Assembly: GCF_039543825.1 (NCBI RefSeq)
Contig: NZ_BAABKM010000001.1
Coordinates: 372,001-436,000 of the forward strand
DNA: 64,000 bases
Direction: 5' to 3'
DNA from: Nocardioides conyzicola
GTDB taxonomy: Bacteria; Actinomycetota; Actinomycetes; Propionibacteriales; Nocardioidaceae
Below are positions 49,025-56,936 of the stretch, one piece after another. How positions within the stretch are numbered: position 1 is the first letter of the stretch; every line of letters starts with the position of its first letter. The notes under the pieces were generated by a model. The model did not search any database. It was not told the origin of the DNA and saw nothing but the letters and a program-made list of their open reading frames with translations. The position numbers and the translations under genes were made by a program.

Positions 49025-49845
49025 CCGGCGCGGGCGACCGGCACGGCCCCGTTGCCCAGCTGTTGATCGCGTGGTCTCCGCTGAGCGGGATCCTCGTCGC
49101 CTACGCCGTGGCCCAGTGGATCAACACCCCGCTCGCGGACGGCGGCGCCACCAACCGCCTCGGCTTCGGTCTCCATGTCGCGGGGCCACCGCACGCCGAC
49201 AGCGCCGTCTTCGGTGTCGTGCCGTCGGTGTGGCTCCAGCAGCACCTGGTGGACGGGTCGACGCACTGGTACGACGCCGTCGCCGCCCTCGTCTATGCCA
49301 CGCACTTCTTCTCCATCCCTCTCCTGACCGGCGTCGCCTGGTTCCGGATGCGGGACCGGTTCGCCGCCTGGCTGACGGCCGTCCTCACCTTCACGGTCGT
49401 CGGGGTGTCCGGGTACGTCCTCTACCCGGCGGCACCACCCTGGCTGGCGTCCGAGCAGGACCAGATCGGCACCGTCGACCGCATCTCCCGCTTCGGCTGG
49501 CACTTCCTCGAGCTCGACCCGATCGCGAGGCTCAGCGCGCTCGGGCAGGGCGAGAGCAACCCGGTGGCGGCCATGCCGTCGCTGCACGCCGGAGCCGCAC
49601 TGCTCGTGGCGCTGTTCCTCTGGCCCGTGGTCGGCAACGGGTGGCGGGCCGCACTGCTTCTCTACGTGGCCCTGATGGCGCTGACGCTCGTGTACACCGG
49701 CGAGCACTACGCGGTCGACGTGGTCGCCGGGTGGGCGACCGCGGGGATCGCGGTCACGGTCGGAGCGCGGTCCAACCGTCGACGGCCTCGATCTCCGCGA
49801 CCTGCTCCAGCAGCCAGGGGCTCAGCGCCCATGGCGCGGAGCTGA
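49021..49845 (+). CDS. PAP2 superfamily membrane phosphatase
   Basis: 274 residues, six helices. GVSGYVLYPAAPPWLA, VAAMPSLHAGAALLVALF (SxxH) and YTGEHYAVDVVAGW (His-x3-Asp) are the PAP2_3-branch motifs. Last gene of the carotenoid operon, overlapping the acyltransferase by 4 nt. It may dephosphorylate a prenyl or lipid phosphate in this pathway. The final 30 or so residues lie antisense to the 3' end of idi, a 92-bp convergent overlap, and look non-conserved. Confidence 0.82.
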   Translation: MTGAGDRHGPVAQLLIAWSPLSGILVAYAVAQWINTPLADGGATNRLGFGLHVAGPPHADSAVFGVVPSVWLQQHLVDGSTHWYDAVAALVYATHFFSIPLLTGVAWFRMRDRFAAWLTAVLTFTVVGVSGYVLYPAAPPWLASEQDQIGTVDRISRFGWHFLELDPIARLSALGQGESNPVAAMPSLHAGAALLVALFLWPVVGNGWRAALLLYVALMALTLVYTGEHYAVDVVAGWATAGIAVTVGARSNRRRPRSPRPAPAARGSAPMARS

Positions 49846-50311
49846 CGGCCGCGCGCAGCTCGGCCAGCTCGACCCAGCGGGACTCGGCCGCCTCGTCGGG
49901 GTTCAGGACCGGCTCGTCGGTGCAGCGGACGGCGTACACGGGGCAGAGCTCGTTCTCGACGATGCCGCCGGCATCCACGGCCCGGTAGCGGAACGACGGC
50001 AGCAGGCAGACGGGCTCGAGGACCGCCATCCCCAGCTCGTGCCGGGCGTAGCGGTGCAGGGCGTCGACGGACTCCTCACCGGGACGCGGGTGCCCGCAGA
50101 AGGAGTTGGTCCAGACCCCGGGCCACGTCGGCTTGGTGACGGCCCGCCGGGTCAGCAGCAGCCGGCCGGCGGCGTCGAACACGTAGCAGGAGAAGGCCAG
50201 GTGCAGCGGGGTGTCGGTGCTGTGCACCGTGGCGCGGGGCGCCGTACCGCTGGGCCGTCCGTCGTCGTCCAGGAGCACGACGAGGTCTGCGGGGTCCGCC
50301 TGCACCACCAT
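49754..50311 (-). CDS. idi: Isopentenyl-diphosphate delta-isomerase, type 1
   Basis: 185 residues, Nudix fold. TNSFCGHPRPGEES holds the catalytic Cys and a metal His; ENELCPVYAVR holds the catalytic Glu and metal-binding Glu; SRWVELAEL near the end. Interconverts IPP and DMAPP to prime prenyl chain growth for crtE. Convergent with the carotenoid operon and divergent from ubiA. Confidence 0.92.
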   Translation of the reverse strand: MVVQADPADLVVLLDDDGRPSGTAPRATVHSTDTPLHLAFSCYVFDAAGRLLLTRRAVTKPTWPGVWTNSFCGHPRPGEESVDALHRYARHELGMAVLEPVCLLPSFRYRAVDAGGIVENELCPVYAVRCTDEPVLNPDEAAESRWVELAELRAAVSSAPWALSPWLLEQVAEIEAVDGWTALRP

Positions 50312-50354
50312 CTGGTTGTTCTCGCCTCTGCTAGGTCCCCGCCACGACTCTGCC

Positions 50355-50360
50355 TACAGT
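50355..50360 (+). promoter_or_regulatory. Putative leaderless promoter -10 of the UbiA gene
   Basis: TACAGT followed after 6 nt by ATG 50367, the same leaderless spacing seen elsewhere in the window. No convincing -35 hexamer. Confidence 0.45.
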
Positions 50361-50366
50361 ACCCAG

Positions 50367-51176
50367 ATGGAGCCAGCGGCAACGGTCGTGGCTCTGGTGC
50401 GCTCAGCGCACCCCGGCCCGGCCCTCGCCGTGACCGTCCTCGCCGTGGCCCTCGCCGTCTCCGCGGACCTCTCGGGCGGCCGGGTCGCCCTGGTCGCCGG
50501 CGCCGTCGCCGCCGGGCAGCTGTCGGTCGGCTGGTCCAACGACCTCATCGACCGCCACCGTGACCGGCAGGTCGGTCGGTCCGACAAGCCTCTTGCGACC
50601 GGTGCCCTGTCGGCCACCCTGACGGCCCGCGCGTGCGCCATCGCGGTCGCGGCCACCGTCGTGCTGTCGCTCCTGTGCGGCCTCGTCGCCGGCGTGGTCC
50701 ACCTCGGCTGTGTCGCCGTCGCCTGGGCCTACAACCTCGGCCTGAAGTCGACGCCCTTCTCCTGGCTGCCCTACGCGCTGGCCTTCGGCGGACTGCCCGT
50801 GTTCGTGGAGCTGGCGGACCCCGGAGCGGGACCACCACCCCTGTGGATGCCGGTCTCCGCCGCACTCCTCGGCGTCGGCGCCCACCTGGTCAACGCCCTG
50901 CCCGACCTCGCCGACGACGAGGCGACCGGCGTACGCGGCCTCCCCCACCGGCTCGGCCCGCGCCGTACCCGGTGGCTCGCCGTCGCGGTGCTCGTCCTGG
51001 CCTCGGTGGTGATCGTGCTCGGATCGGCTGCGGTGCCGGTCTGGCTGGTCGTCGTCGTCCTCACGGCGGTCGCCGGGCTCGGAGTCGTCGCGCTCGTCGC
51101 CGACGGGCGCACACCCTTCCAGGCCGCGATCGGGATCGCCCTCGCCGACGCCGTCATGCTGGTGGCCGGGCGGTGA
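50367..51176 (+). CDS. UbiA-family prenyltransferase
   Basis: 269 residues, eight or nine helices. First Asp-rich motif GWSNDLIDRHRDRQVGRSDKPLATG (NDxxDxxxD) and second ALPDLADDEATGVRGLPHRLG (DxxxD) are both complete. Moves a prenyl chain to an acceptor. Beside idi and the crt operon, it might elongate or prenylate a carotenoid (as lycopene elongases do) or make a quinone-type lipid; the sequence does not decide. Confidence 0.85.
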   Translation: MEPAATVVALVRSAHPGPALAVTVLAVALAVSADLSGGRVALVAGAVAAGQLSVGWSNDLIDRHRDRQVGRSDKPLATGALSATLTARACAIAVAATVVLSLLCGLVAGVVHLGCVAVAWAYNLGLKSTPFSWLPYALAFGGLPVFVELADPGAGPPPLWMPVSAALLGVGAHLVNALPDLADDEATGVRGLPHRLGPRRTRWLAVAVLVLASVVIVLGSAAVPVWLVVVVLTAVAGLGVVALVADGRTPFQAAIGIALADAVMLVAGR

Positions 51177-51185
51177 GTCCCGACG

Positions 51186-51854
51186 TCAGCGGGCCGGGTG
51201 CCGGTGCTGCGGGTCGAGCATGCGGGAGTGGTCGGGCGCGAAGCCGTGGTTCAGCCCCCAGGCGACGGCCTGCGACCGGCGCCGCACGTCGATCTTCCGG
51301 TACGCCGTGCGGATGTAGGTCTTGACCGAGTTGATGGACAGGTAGACCTTGTCGGCGATCTCCTGGTTGGTCAGGCCCTGGGTGATGAGGGCGACGACCT
51401 CGGCCTCGCGACCGCTCAGCCCGAACTCCTTGCCCGGCCACGCGCCGACCGCGGGGTCGGGACGCGCCGCTGCGGGCGGGGTGACCGTCTGGCCGGCGTG
51501 GACCTGCTCGAGGGCGTCCACCATGTCCGCGGTGGGCATGCCCTTCCACAGGTAGCCGGCAGCTCCGCTCGAGAGGGCGCCGTCGACGAGCTCGGGCTGG
51601 AGGTTCCAGCTGTAGATCACGACCTTCGGGCTCCCGGCCACCGTGAGACTCTCGATGTCGATGTCCTCGCCCTGGTCCTGGCCGAACGTGTCGTAGAGGA
51701 CGATGTCGACGTCGCTGACCGTCGGCTCGTCGGAGTCGAGCTCCACGACCTCGATCCGGTCGGCGTACGGCGTGAGCAGGGCTGCGACGCCGGCGACGAC
51801 CAGCTCGTAGTCGTCGTTGATGGCGACGCGGACCGGGGTGCGTGCGTCAGGCAT
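51186..51854 (-). CDS. LuxR/NarL-family response regulator, orphan
   Basis: 222 residues. Receiver domain with NDD (13-15), D55 in IVLYDTFGQ and the K of YLWKGM; the alpha3-beta4 stretch (QDQGEDIDIESLT) differs from typical receivers. C-terminal LuxR helix-turn-helix: LSGREAEVVALITQGLTNQEIADKVYLSINSVKTYIRTAYRKI. No kinase gene is adjacent. It lies 9 nt after the HspR-like gene stop, same strand, suggesting joint expression and a stress-related role. Confidence 0.85.
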   Translation of the reverse strand: MPDARTPVRVAINDDYELVVAGVAALLTPYADRIEVVELDSDEPTVSDVDIVLYDTFGQDQGEDIDIESLTVAGSPKVVIYSWNLQPELVDGALSSGAAGYLWKGMPTADMVDALEQVHAGQTVTPPAAARPDPAVGAWPGKEFGLSGREAEVVALITQGLTNQEIADKVYLSINSVKTYIRTAYRKIDVRRRSQAVAWGLNHGFAPDHSRMLDPQHRHPAR

Positions 51855-51863
51855 GCCGCGACC

Positions 51864-52169
51864 CTACGCAGGGCGCCGCGTCGCCGCCAGACGCCGCTCG
51901 AGCGCCTCGACCCTGTCCTCGAGGGCGATGACGTGGGCGATGCCGACGAGGTTGAGGCCCTCGGCGAGGAGCTCGCGCACCCGGTGGAGCCGGTCGATGT
52001 CGTCGGGGCTGTAGAGCCGCGAGCCGCCCGGTGTCCGGTCCGGGGCGACCAGGCCGCGGCGCTCGTAGACACGGAGGTTCTGGATCTCCATCGAGACCAT
52101 CTCGGCGGCCACCGAGATCGCGAACACCCCGCGAGATCTGGTGCGTTTCTCGTCTTGACTCCGGCTCAT
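51864..52169 (-). CDS. MerR-family, HspR-like regulator
   Basis: 101 residues: MerR winged helix FAISVAAEMVSMEIQNLRVYERRGLVAPDRTPGGSRLYSPDDIDRLHRVRELLAEGLNLVGI, then a short coiled coil (ALEDRVEALERRL). The length and the HIS/VAAEMV...R.YERRGL pattern match HspR, the heat-shock repressor of actinobacteria. Divergent from hsp20, its probable target. The gap lacks a clear inverted HAIR site (CTTGAGT-N7-ACTCAAG); it has the direct repeats CTTGACT and CTTTGACT instead. Confidence 0.82.
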   Translation of the reverse strand: MSRSQDEKRTRSRGVFAISVAAEMVSMEIQNLRVYERRGLVAPDRTPGGSRLYSPDDIDRLHRVRELLAEGLNLVGIAHVIALEDRVEALERRLAATRRPA

Positions 52170-52183
52170 GCTTTGACTATATA
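52155..52183 (+). promoter_or_regulatory. Near-consensus promoter of hsp20
   Basis: TTGACT (52155-52160), 17 bp, TATATA (52178-52183). TATATA reads identically on the minus strand and ends 8 nt before the HspR-like ATG, so the same hexamer may serve both directions. Confidence 0.65.
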
Positions 52184-52251
52184 AAACCTGTAACCACTGA
52201 TATAGGTCCAAGGGCCTGACGTCCTTGGCGAGATGAACAGGAGGACATGTG

Positions 52252-52689
52252 ATGCTGATCCGTACGACCGACCCGTTCCGTGACCTCGACCGCCTGGCGC
52301 AGCAGGTCCTGGGCACCACCAACCGGCCCGCCGTGATGGCGATGGACGCGTGGCGCGAGGGCGACCGGTTCGTCATCGAGTTCGACCTTCCGGGCGTGGC
52401 CCGCGACAGCATCGACCTCGACGTCGAGCGCAACGTGCTCACCGTCCGGGCCGAGCGGGTGGCCCGCAACGGCGACTGGGAGGCACTCGCCTCCGAGCGT
52501 CCGCGCGGGGTCTTCAGCCGCCAGCTGGTCCTCGGCGACAACCTCGACCTGGACCGCATCGAGGCCGGCTACTCCGACGGCGTCCTGCGGCTCGTCGTAC
52601 CCGTCGCCGAGAAGGCCAAGCCCCGCAAGATCGAGGTCCGCCACGACGCCGGCGACCGGGGCGACAGCCCGGCCGCGATCAACGCCTGA
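52252..52689 (+). CDS. Hsp20 small heat-shock protein
   Basis: 145 residues with a complete alpha-crystallin domain: [30 protein letters not shown] through [20 protein letters not shown], with the C-terminal anchoring region. ATP-independent holdase. ATG 52252 is preceded by AGGAGG. The leader is about 60 nt. Followed by a 13-bp stem-loop. Confidence 0.93.
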   Translation: MLIRTTDPFRDLDRLAQQVLGTTNRPAVMAMDAWREGDRFVIEFDLPGVARDSIDLDVERNVLTVRAERVARNGDWEALASERPRGVFSRQLVLGDNLDLDRIEAGYSDGVLRLVVPVAEKAKPRKIEVRHDAGDRGDSPAAINA

Positions 52690-52705
52690 CCCGTCCGTCG
52701 GCGAC

Positions 52706-52755
52706 GAAGCCTCGGGACGACCGCCCTCACGCAGGCGCGCGGGTCCCGGGGCTTC
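52706..52755 (+). terminator. Stem-loop downstream of hsp20
   Basis: 13-bp stem (52706-52718 with 52743-52755, one T-G pair) around a 24-nt loop, 17 nt after the hsp20 stop. Confidence 0.55.
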
Positions 52756-53174
52756 GCGCTCTCCTGCCCGGACGTGAGTCATGACCCGCCACCAGAGGCG
52801 ACGGGCCATGCCCAGCTCGAGCTCGAGCGCCCCAGGGCGACGCGGAGTGACGCTTCACCCACTCGACCTGGTCATGGGGCGGTACCCCGTCGGCGCGCCG
52901 TACCCCTCACCCTCGCGGGTGTGGTCGGCGCGCCGTCACCTGGCGGTGGCGGGAGCGAGGTCCCCGCCACCGGCATGGCCCCGCCTGGAGATTCCGTCCC
53001 GTGGTGCACGAGCATCTGCAGCCCGCGCACGGCATCACCAGCATCCCCGCTGATCGCGCCCCGCGACCTAGCGTCCGGTACGGACGACCATCTCAGTCGC
53101 CCGCCCCCGAGGCCCGAAGGCGGTAGGCCGTGCTCACACCTTGTCGGCGAACGCATCGAAGTCGATCGGCGGGC
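52756..53174. other. 419-bp stretch without a recognisable gene
   Basis: Open frames exist on both strands but show no family similarity, no good start sites and proline/arginine/serine-rich translations typical of non-coding GC-rich DNA. No hairpin or repeat stands out. It marks the boundary where sequence composition begins to look less GC-extreme. Confidence 0.5.
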
Positions 53175-54209
53175 ATGACGATGCCAGCACGCCAGCCGAC
53201 CCTCCGACGCGTCGGGCGTCCCGAGGGAGAGATCGCCGTTGCCGACTATCCGGGCGCAGAGCCGGCCATCGTCGTGATGCACGGCTTCCCGGACCGCCGC
53301 ACCATCAACGAGCCGCTCGCCATGGCGCTCACCAGCAGGCGAGTCCTGCTCTTCGACTTCCTCGGATATGGCGATTCGGACAAGCCGATCGGTCATCCGT
53401 ACGGCGCCGCGAGCTGTGAGGAGGATCTGGACGCGGTGGTCTCCGCTCTCACCGAAGGACCGGTCGTAATCGTCGGCCACGACGCGTCCGGGCCGACGGC
53501 GATCAACTGGGCGCGACGAAACCCCGCACGCACCGACCACCTCGTGCTTCTCAACTGCTACTACCACCAGACATCATCGCTGCGCTTCCCCGAGTGGATC
53601 GCCCTGTTCACGGACCCGGCAACTCGAGCGTTGACGTCCGACATCGCCAGCGACCAAGGTCTTCTGTCCCTGGGCTTCCTCTGGCAGGGGGCGCAGTTCG
53701 CGAAGGCAGAGTCGGCTCCCACCGGCCGTTCCTCCACGGCCGACCAAGCGAGGCCACGAAAGCCACGCGGGCTCGCGGCGTTTCCCCTCCGCGCACTTCG
53801 CCGGTTCGTCGGACTCTCCCCGAGGAAGATCCGGATCGGAGTGCGTCTGCTCCGCGAGATGGTGCGGTGGAGGTTCGTGCCGACGTCGGAGCAGGTGGGG
53901 TGGATCAAGCAGTTCACGGACACCCCGAGCACGACCGAGGCCTTCCTGCGGTGGACCGGCGATGCGCAACGCAACGTCGCGTCGAACACCGCCAGGATCG
54001 ATTCGCTGAGGTCGTTCGAGCGTCCCGTGACGATCGTCTTCGGCCAACGCGACCCGTACATGCCGGCCGCCGCCGCTCATGACATCGCAGCACTGTTCCC
54101 CACGAGCAGGTTGCACCTCTTCGACGCCGGACACTGGGTGCAGCTCGAGTTGCCGGAGCAGGTGGCAGAGCTCGTAGGTGCACCACCTCCCAGCAGTGGC
54201 CGGGTCTGA
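53175..54209 (+). CDS. Alpha/beta hydrolase of the epoxide hydrolase/haloalkane dehalogenase type
   Basis: 344 residues. Oxyanion motif HGFP (36-39), GYGDSDKP, nucleophile elbow VGHDASGPTA with Asp103 as nucleophile rather than Ser, cap domain with an insertion (about 165-200), the acid in FGQRDPYMP and His in DAGHWVQLELPEQVAEL. An Asp nucleophile points to epoxide hydrolase or haloalkane dehalogenase chemistry. ATG 53175 chosen for the conserved region; a longer frame begins at 53130. Convergent with the DUF4185-like gene. Confidence 0.78.
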   Translation: MTMPARQPTLRRVGRPEGEIAVADYPGAEPAIVVMHGFPDRRTINEPLAMALTSRRVLLFDFLGYGDSDKPIGHPYGAASCEEDLDAVVSALTEGPVVIVGHDASGPTAINWARRNPARTDHLVLLNCYYHQTSSLRFPEWIALFTDPATRALTSDIASDQGLLSLGFLWQGAQFAKAESAPTGRSSTADQARPRKPRGLAAFPLRALRRFVGLSPRKIRIGVRLLREMVRWRFVPTSEQVGWIKQFTDTPSTTEAFLRWTGDAQRNVASNTARIDSLRSFERPVTIVFGQRDPYMPAAAAHDIAALFPTSRLHLFDAGHWVQLELPEQVAELVGAPPPSSGRV

Positions 54210-54237
54210 ATTGCGTCTGAGCAGTGACCGCCGCCCG

Positions 54238-55362
54238 CTAGGGCAGCTTGATGCGGAGGAACCGGGGGCGGTATGCATACGGATCCGCGATGACAGCGCC
54301 GACGTCGCTGCAGTTCCTGCTGTAGGAGACGACGACCGTCCCCTCTTCCGGAAAGAGCTCCGGGTGGGCAAGGGGCATGTACGTCAGCTCCCCGGTGACT
54401 GCGTTGGAAGGCAGCTGTCCCACCGTGGTGCCGTCATCGAAGGGTCCCCACGGGTTGTCCGCGATCCAGACAACGAGATCACTGCCCACGAAGTCGCTCC
54501 TCTTGCTCAGCGCGTACCAGGTCGGGCCCTGCTTGAAGACCGACAGCGTCTGCGAGACACCACGTGCGGCGGTGATGAGGTCGGTCGCCTTGCTGGGGTC
54601 CTCGTGCCAGCGAGACCCCGTCCAGTAGCACCATCTGCGCCGGTCGAGCAGGTGGTCGGGCCTGACCCGGGCGACTCGGAGCGAGAACCCAGACACGCCG
54701 GGTTCGTCGGGCCGAGCGGTGCCGTACAAGTAGAGCCATCCGCCGTCATCTGCTGTTGCGGCTCCCCATTCGGGTGAACCCACGTCGTCGAGATCCGGCC
54801 CGAGATCACGCACCGTCATGAGCTGCGGCGTCTCACCGCGTTCGACGACGAACACCGCTACAGACGGGCCGAGGGTGTGGAAGTCCCATACCCCAGAACC
54901 TGTGGTCTGCACGCGTTGCGCCATGAGGGTGACGAGGTCGAAGCCCGGCCTTTCCACCCGCCTCAGGGACATCGGCCAGTACCCCACCGGGAACTCGTCG
55001 GCACCTTCGCGATCTGGGATCACGGCGCCGCCGTCCGCCGGGAGCACCGACTCGATGCAGTCGGGAGAGAGCACGAGCATCGAGTTGCGGACGAACTGCT
55101 GGCCGGCGAATCCCTCCCCGCGCAGCGTGTCTCCGAACACCATGAGCCGCCGCCCGTCCTGGAGGTCGACCACCGCGCCGACGTCGCCGCCCTGGAACGA
55201 GTCGTCGCCACGCTCGTGTCCGGAGATCCTGTTGAGGTCTTCCAGGCTCGCAACGCGTCCCGTGTGCACGCAATCCGCGATTGCCGCTGGGGCCGACATC
55301 GGTAGCCGTGCCAGCCCGTCAAGCGTGCCCGTCGACGCCCGGAAAGGCTCGTTGGGCTGCAT
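54238..55362 (-). CDS. DUF4185-like (beta-propeller type) protein
   Basis: 374 residues. Pieces such as GGDVGAVVDLQDGRRLMVFGDTLRGEGF, FVRNSMLVLSPD, DEFPVGYWPM, EWGAATADDGGWLYLYGTA, DLVVWIADNPWGPFDD and VVSYSRNCSD match DUF4185/DUF5005, a family related to five-bladed glycosidase propellers and generally secreted. No signal peptide is seen in the chosen frame, which begins at ATG 55362 after a GAGGAG. Preceded at 55444-55470 by a 27-bp element repeated upstream of another gene in this block. Possible glycan binding or hydrolysis; unproven. Confidence 0.65.
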   Translation of the reverse strand: MQPNEPFRASTGTLDGLARLPMSAPAAIADCVHTGRVASLEDLNRISGHERGDDSFQGGDVGAVVDLQDGRRLMVFGDTLRGEGFAGQQFVRNSMLVLSPDCIESVLPADGGAVIPDREGADEFPVGYWPMSLRRVERPGFDLVTLMAQRVQTTGSGVWDFHTLGPSVAVFVVERGETPQLMTVRDLGPDLDDVGSPEWGAATADDGGWLYLYGTARPDEPGVSGFSLRVARVRPDHLLDRRRWCYWTGSRWHEDPSKATDLITAARGVSQTLSVFKQGPTWYALSKRSDFVGSDLVVWIADNPWGPFDDGTTVGQLPSNAVTGELTYMPLAHPELFPEEGTVVVSYSRNCSDVGAVIADPYAYRPRFLRIKLP

Positions 55363-55443
55363 AGGTGGAGCTCCTCTGTCGGAAGTTCTTGTGTGAGCAC
55401 CATGCGGCCGGGGGTCTGCACATGGCGTGCCCTCGTCCTGGTC

Positions 55444-55470
55444 GTGCACGTATCACCGATGCCCGTGCAC
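55444..55470 (-). promoter_or_regulatory. GTGCAC-N15-GTGCAC element, copy 1
   Basis: 27 bp, two palindromic GTGCAC half-sites 21 bp apart, 82 nt upstream of the DUF4185-like ATG. It matches copy 2 at 57900-57926 in 24 of 27 positions, including the asymmetric middle, and both face minus-strand genes. Confidence 0.55.
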
Positions 55471-55509
55471 AATGCGCCCAACAGAAGGCAGGCCGACGCT
55501 CGGCCCTCG

Positions 55510-56208
55510 TCACGCCGACTGTGCGGGCACCCCGAGGGCTACGCGGAGCTCGTCGAGGTGCTGGCCGAGCAGTCGTGAGACGTGGACCTGACTCACGCCG
55601 AGCATCTTCCCGATCTCATGCTGGGTTCGGTCCTCGACGTATCGCAGATGCAGCAGGGTCCTCGCGCGTGGCGTGAGAGCTGACAGGTACGGGCGGAGGT
55701 ATTCGCGGACTTCCGCACGTTCGAGCGCGTTCGTGTCGTCCGGCACGATTGCGGCGAGCGTCAGCTCGTCGTTCGCGTCGATCGGCATGTCGAGGCTCAG
55801 CGGCCGATAGCAGGTCTCGATCGCGACGCCGTCCGATGTCTCGTTGCTCCCAGACTTGCGGAGTGCGTTGTGCCGAGTCTGCACCGGCCGCGATGGCCGG
55901 ATCATCCAGACGTGATCGCGGAAGAAGTGCCGGAGGTCGCCGCGGATGGTCGCCACCGCGTACGGCAGGAAGTGCTCCCCCCGGGTCAGGTCGAACTTGC
56001 GGGCAGCGCGGAAGAGCGACAGACAGGCGACCTGCTCCAGGTCGGCGAGTGACTCGCCACGACGGTCGAATCGACGCGCGACGCTTCTCGCAATGTCGAT
56101 GTTGAGGACCGTCAGCTGACGGACGAGCTCCTCGCGATCATCGCCGGTCGCCACCGCGAGCGCGCGGGTGAGACGGCTGTTCTGCTCGGATCTCTCGTCA
56201 GCGCGCAT
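55510..56208 (-). CDS. SigB/SigF-type RNA polymerase sigma factor
   Basis: 232 residues. Region 2 is RGESLADLEQVACLSLFRAARKFDLTRGEHFLPYAVATIRGDLRHFFRDHVWMIRPSRPVQ, diagnostic of the SigB/SigF/SigG group; region 4 is LTPRARTLLHLRYVEDRTQHEIGKMLGVSQVHVSRLLGQHLDEL. Alternative sigma factor for stress or development. No anti-sigma or anti-anti-sigma gene is adjacent, unusual for this group. The ATG at 56208 lies inside the end of the upstream SGNH hydrolase gene (11-nt overlap); GTG 56238 is an alternative. Confidence 0.88.
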   Translation of the reverse strand: MRADERSEQNSRLTRALAVATGDDREELVRQLTVLNIDIARSVARRFDRRGESLADLEQVACLSLFRAARKFDLTRGEHFLPYAVATIRGDLRHFFRDHVWMIRPSRPVQTRHNALRKSGSNETSDGVAIETCYRPLSLDMPIDANDELTLAAIVPDDTNALERAEVREYLRPYLSALTPRARTLLHLRYVEDRTQHEIGKMLGVSQVHVSRLLGQHLDELRVALGVPAQSA

Positions 56209-56920
56209 GGGTATCAACGGGGCCGATCCCGAGTCCACCGAGCGCCTCGAAGATCCGCTGGGCGATGACTCGCTCGCCGGCCTCGTTGGGGTGCGTGCCG
56301 TCCCACGTCATCGTCCTGGGGTCGAAGCCGGTCGAGATGTCTGCAACGACGATGCGCGCCCCACTGGTGTCCAGCTGTGCCGCCAGCTGGGACAGGAGAG
56401 CTCGGTACTCGGTGGACTCACTCTCGAGGGTGTATCTCTCGAGCTGGACGTCGTACCTGGTCGTGACGGTGCCGACCACGATGCCGATGCCCGGGCGGGC
56501 CGCTCGGGCTCGATCGATGTAGGTGAGAAGGCGCTCGACCGTTTCGCCCGGCGTAGCCAGACAAGCCAGGTCGTTGCTCCCCAGCACCTCGACGAGTACG
56601 TCCGGCATGCTCGATTCGACCTGTTCGGTGATCTCCGGGCCGTCCAGCAAGAGGGAGCTGCCCCACTTGGCCCCGTGTGACTGTCCGCCGAACGCCTGCG
56701 CGTAGGTGGCTGAGCCGAACTCGCCCGATTCGAAGTCGTACAGATCGCTACGAGGGCCGACGAAGGCGACAGGCAGGTCGAGCTCCACCAACTTGTTCCA
56801 CAGGTGGTACCTCCACGTGTAGTCACCGGACGTGCCCTGGGTGATCGAGTCGCCCGTGATCAGGATCCGGGTCGGCTCGACGAGCTGAGGCAGCCCGGAC
56901 TGGTCTGACATCGTCGACAC
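56198..56920 (-). CDS. SGNH/GDSL hydrolase (copy 1)
   Basis: 240 residues. Block I ITGDSITQG with Ser25, block III LGSNDLA, block V DGTHPNEAG with the Asp and His of the triad. Esterase/lipase or acyl-ester hydrolase activity is expected. No signal peptide. It overlaps the sigma factor gene at its 3' end and starts 17 nt after the upstream alpha/beta hydrolase stop, so these form an operon. Confidence 0.87.
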   Translation of the reverse strand: MSTMSDQSGLPQLVEPTRILITGDSITQGTSGDYTWRYHLWNKLVELDLPVAFVGPRSDLYDFESGEFGSATYAQAFGGQSHGAKWGSSLLLDGPEITEQVESSMPDVLVEVLGSNDLACLATPGETVERLLTYIDRARAARPGIGIVVGTVTTRYDVQLERYTLESESTEYRALLSQLAAQLDTSGARIVVADISTGFDPRTMTWDGTHPNEAGERVIAQRIFEALGGLGIGPVDTHAR

Positions 56921-56936
56921 TCGAGATCAGGCGGGG

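Noticed and set aside
52154..52178. HAIR-type HspR operator upstream of hsp20
   Set aside because: CTTGACT and CTTTGACT occur in direct orientation; the inverted CTTGAGT-N7-ACTCAAG is not there.
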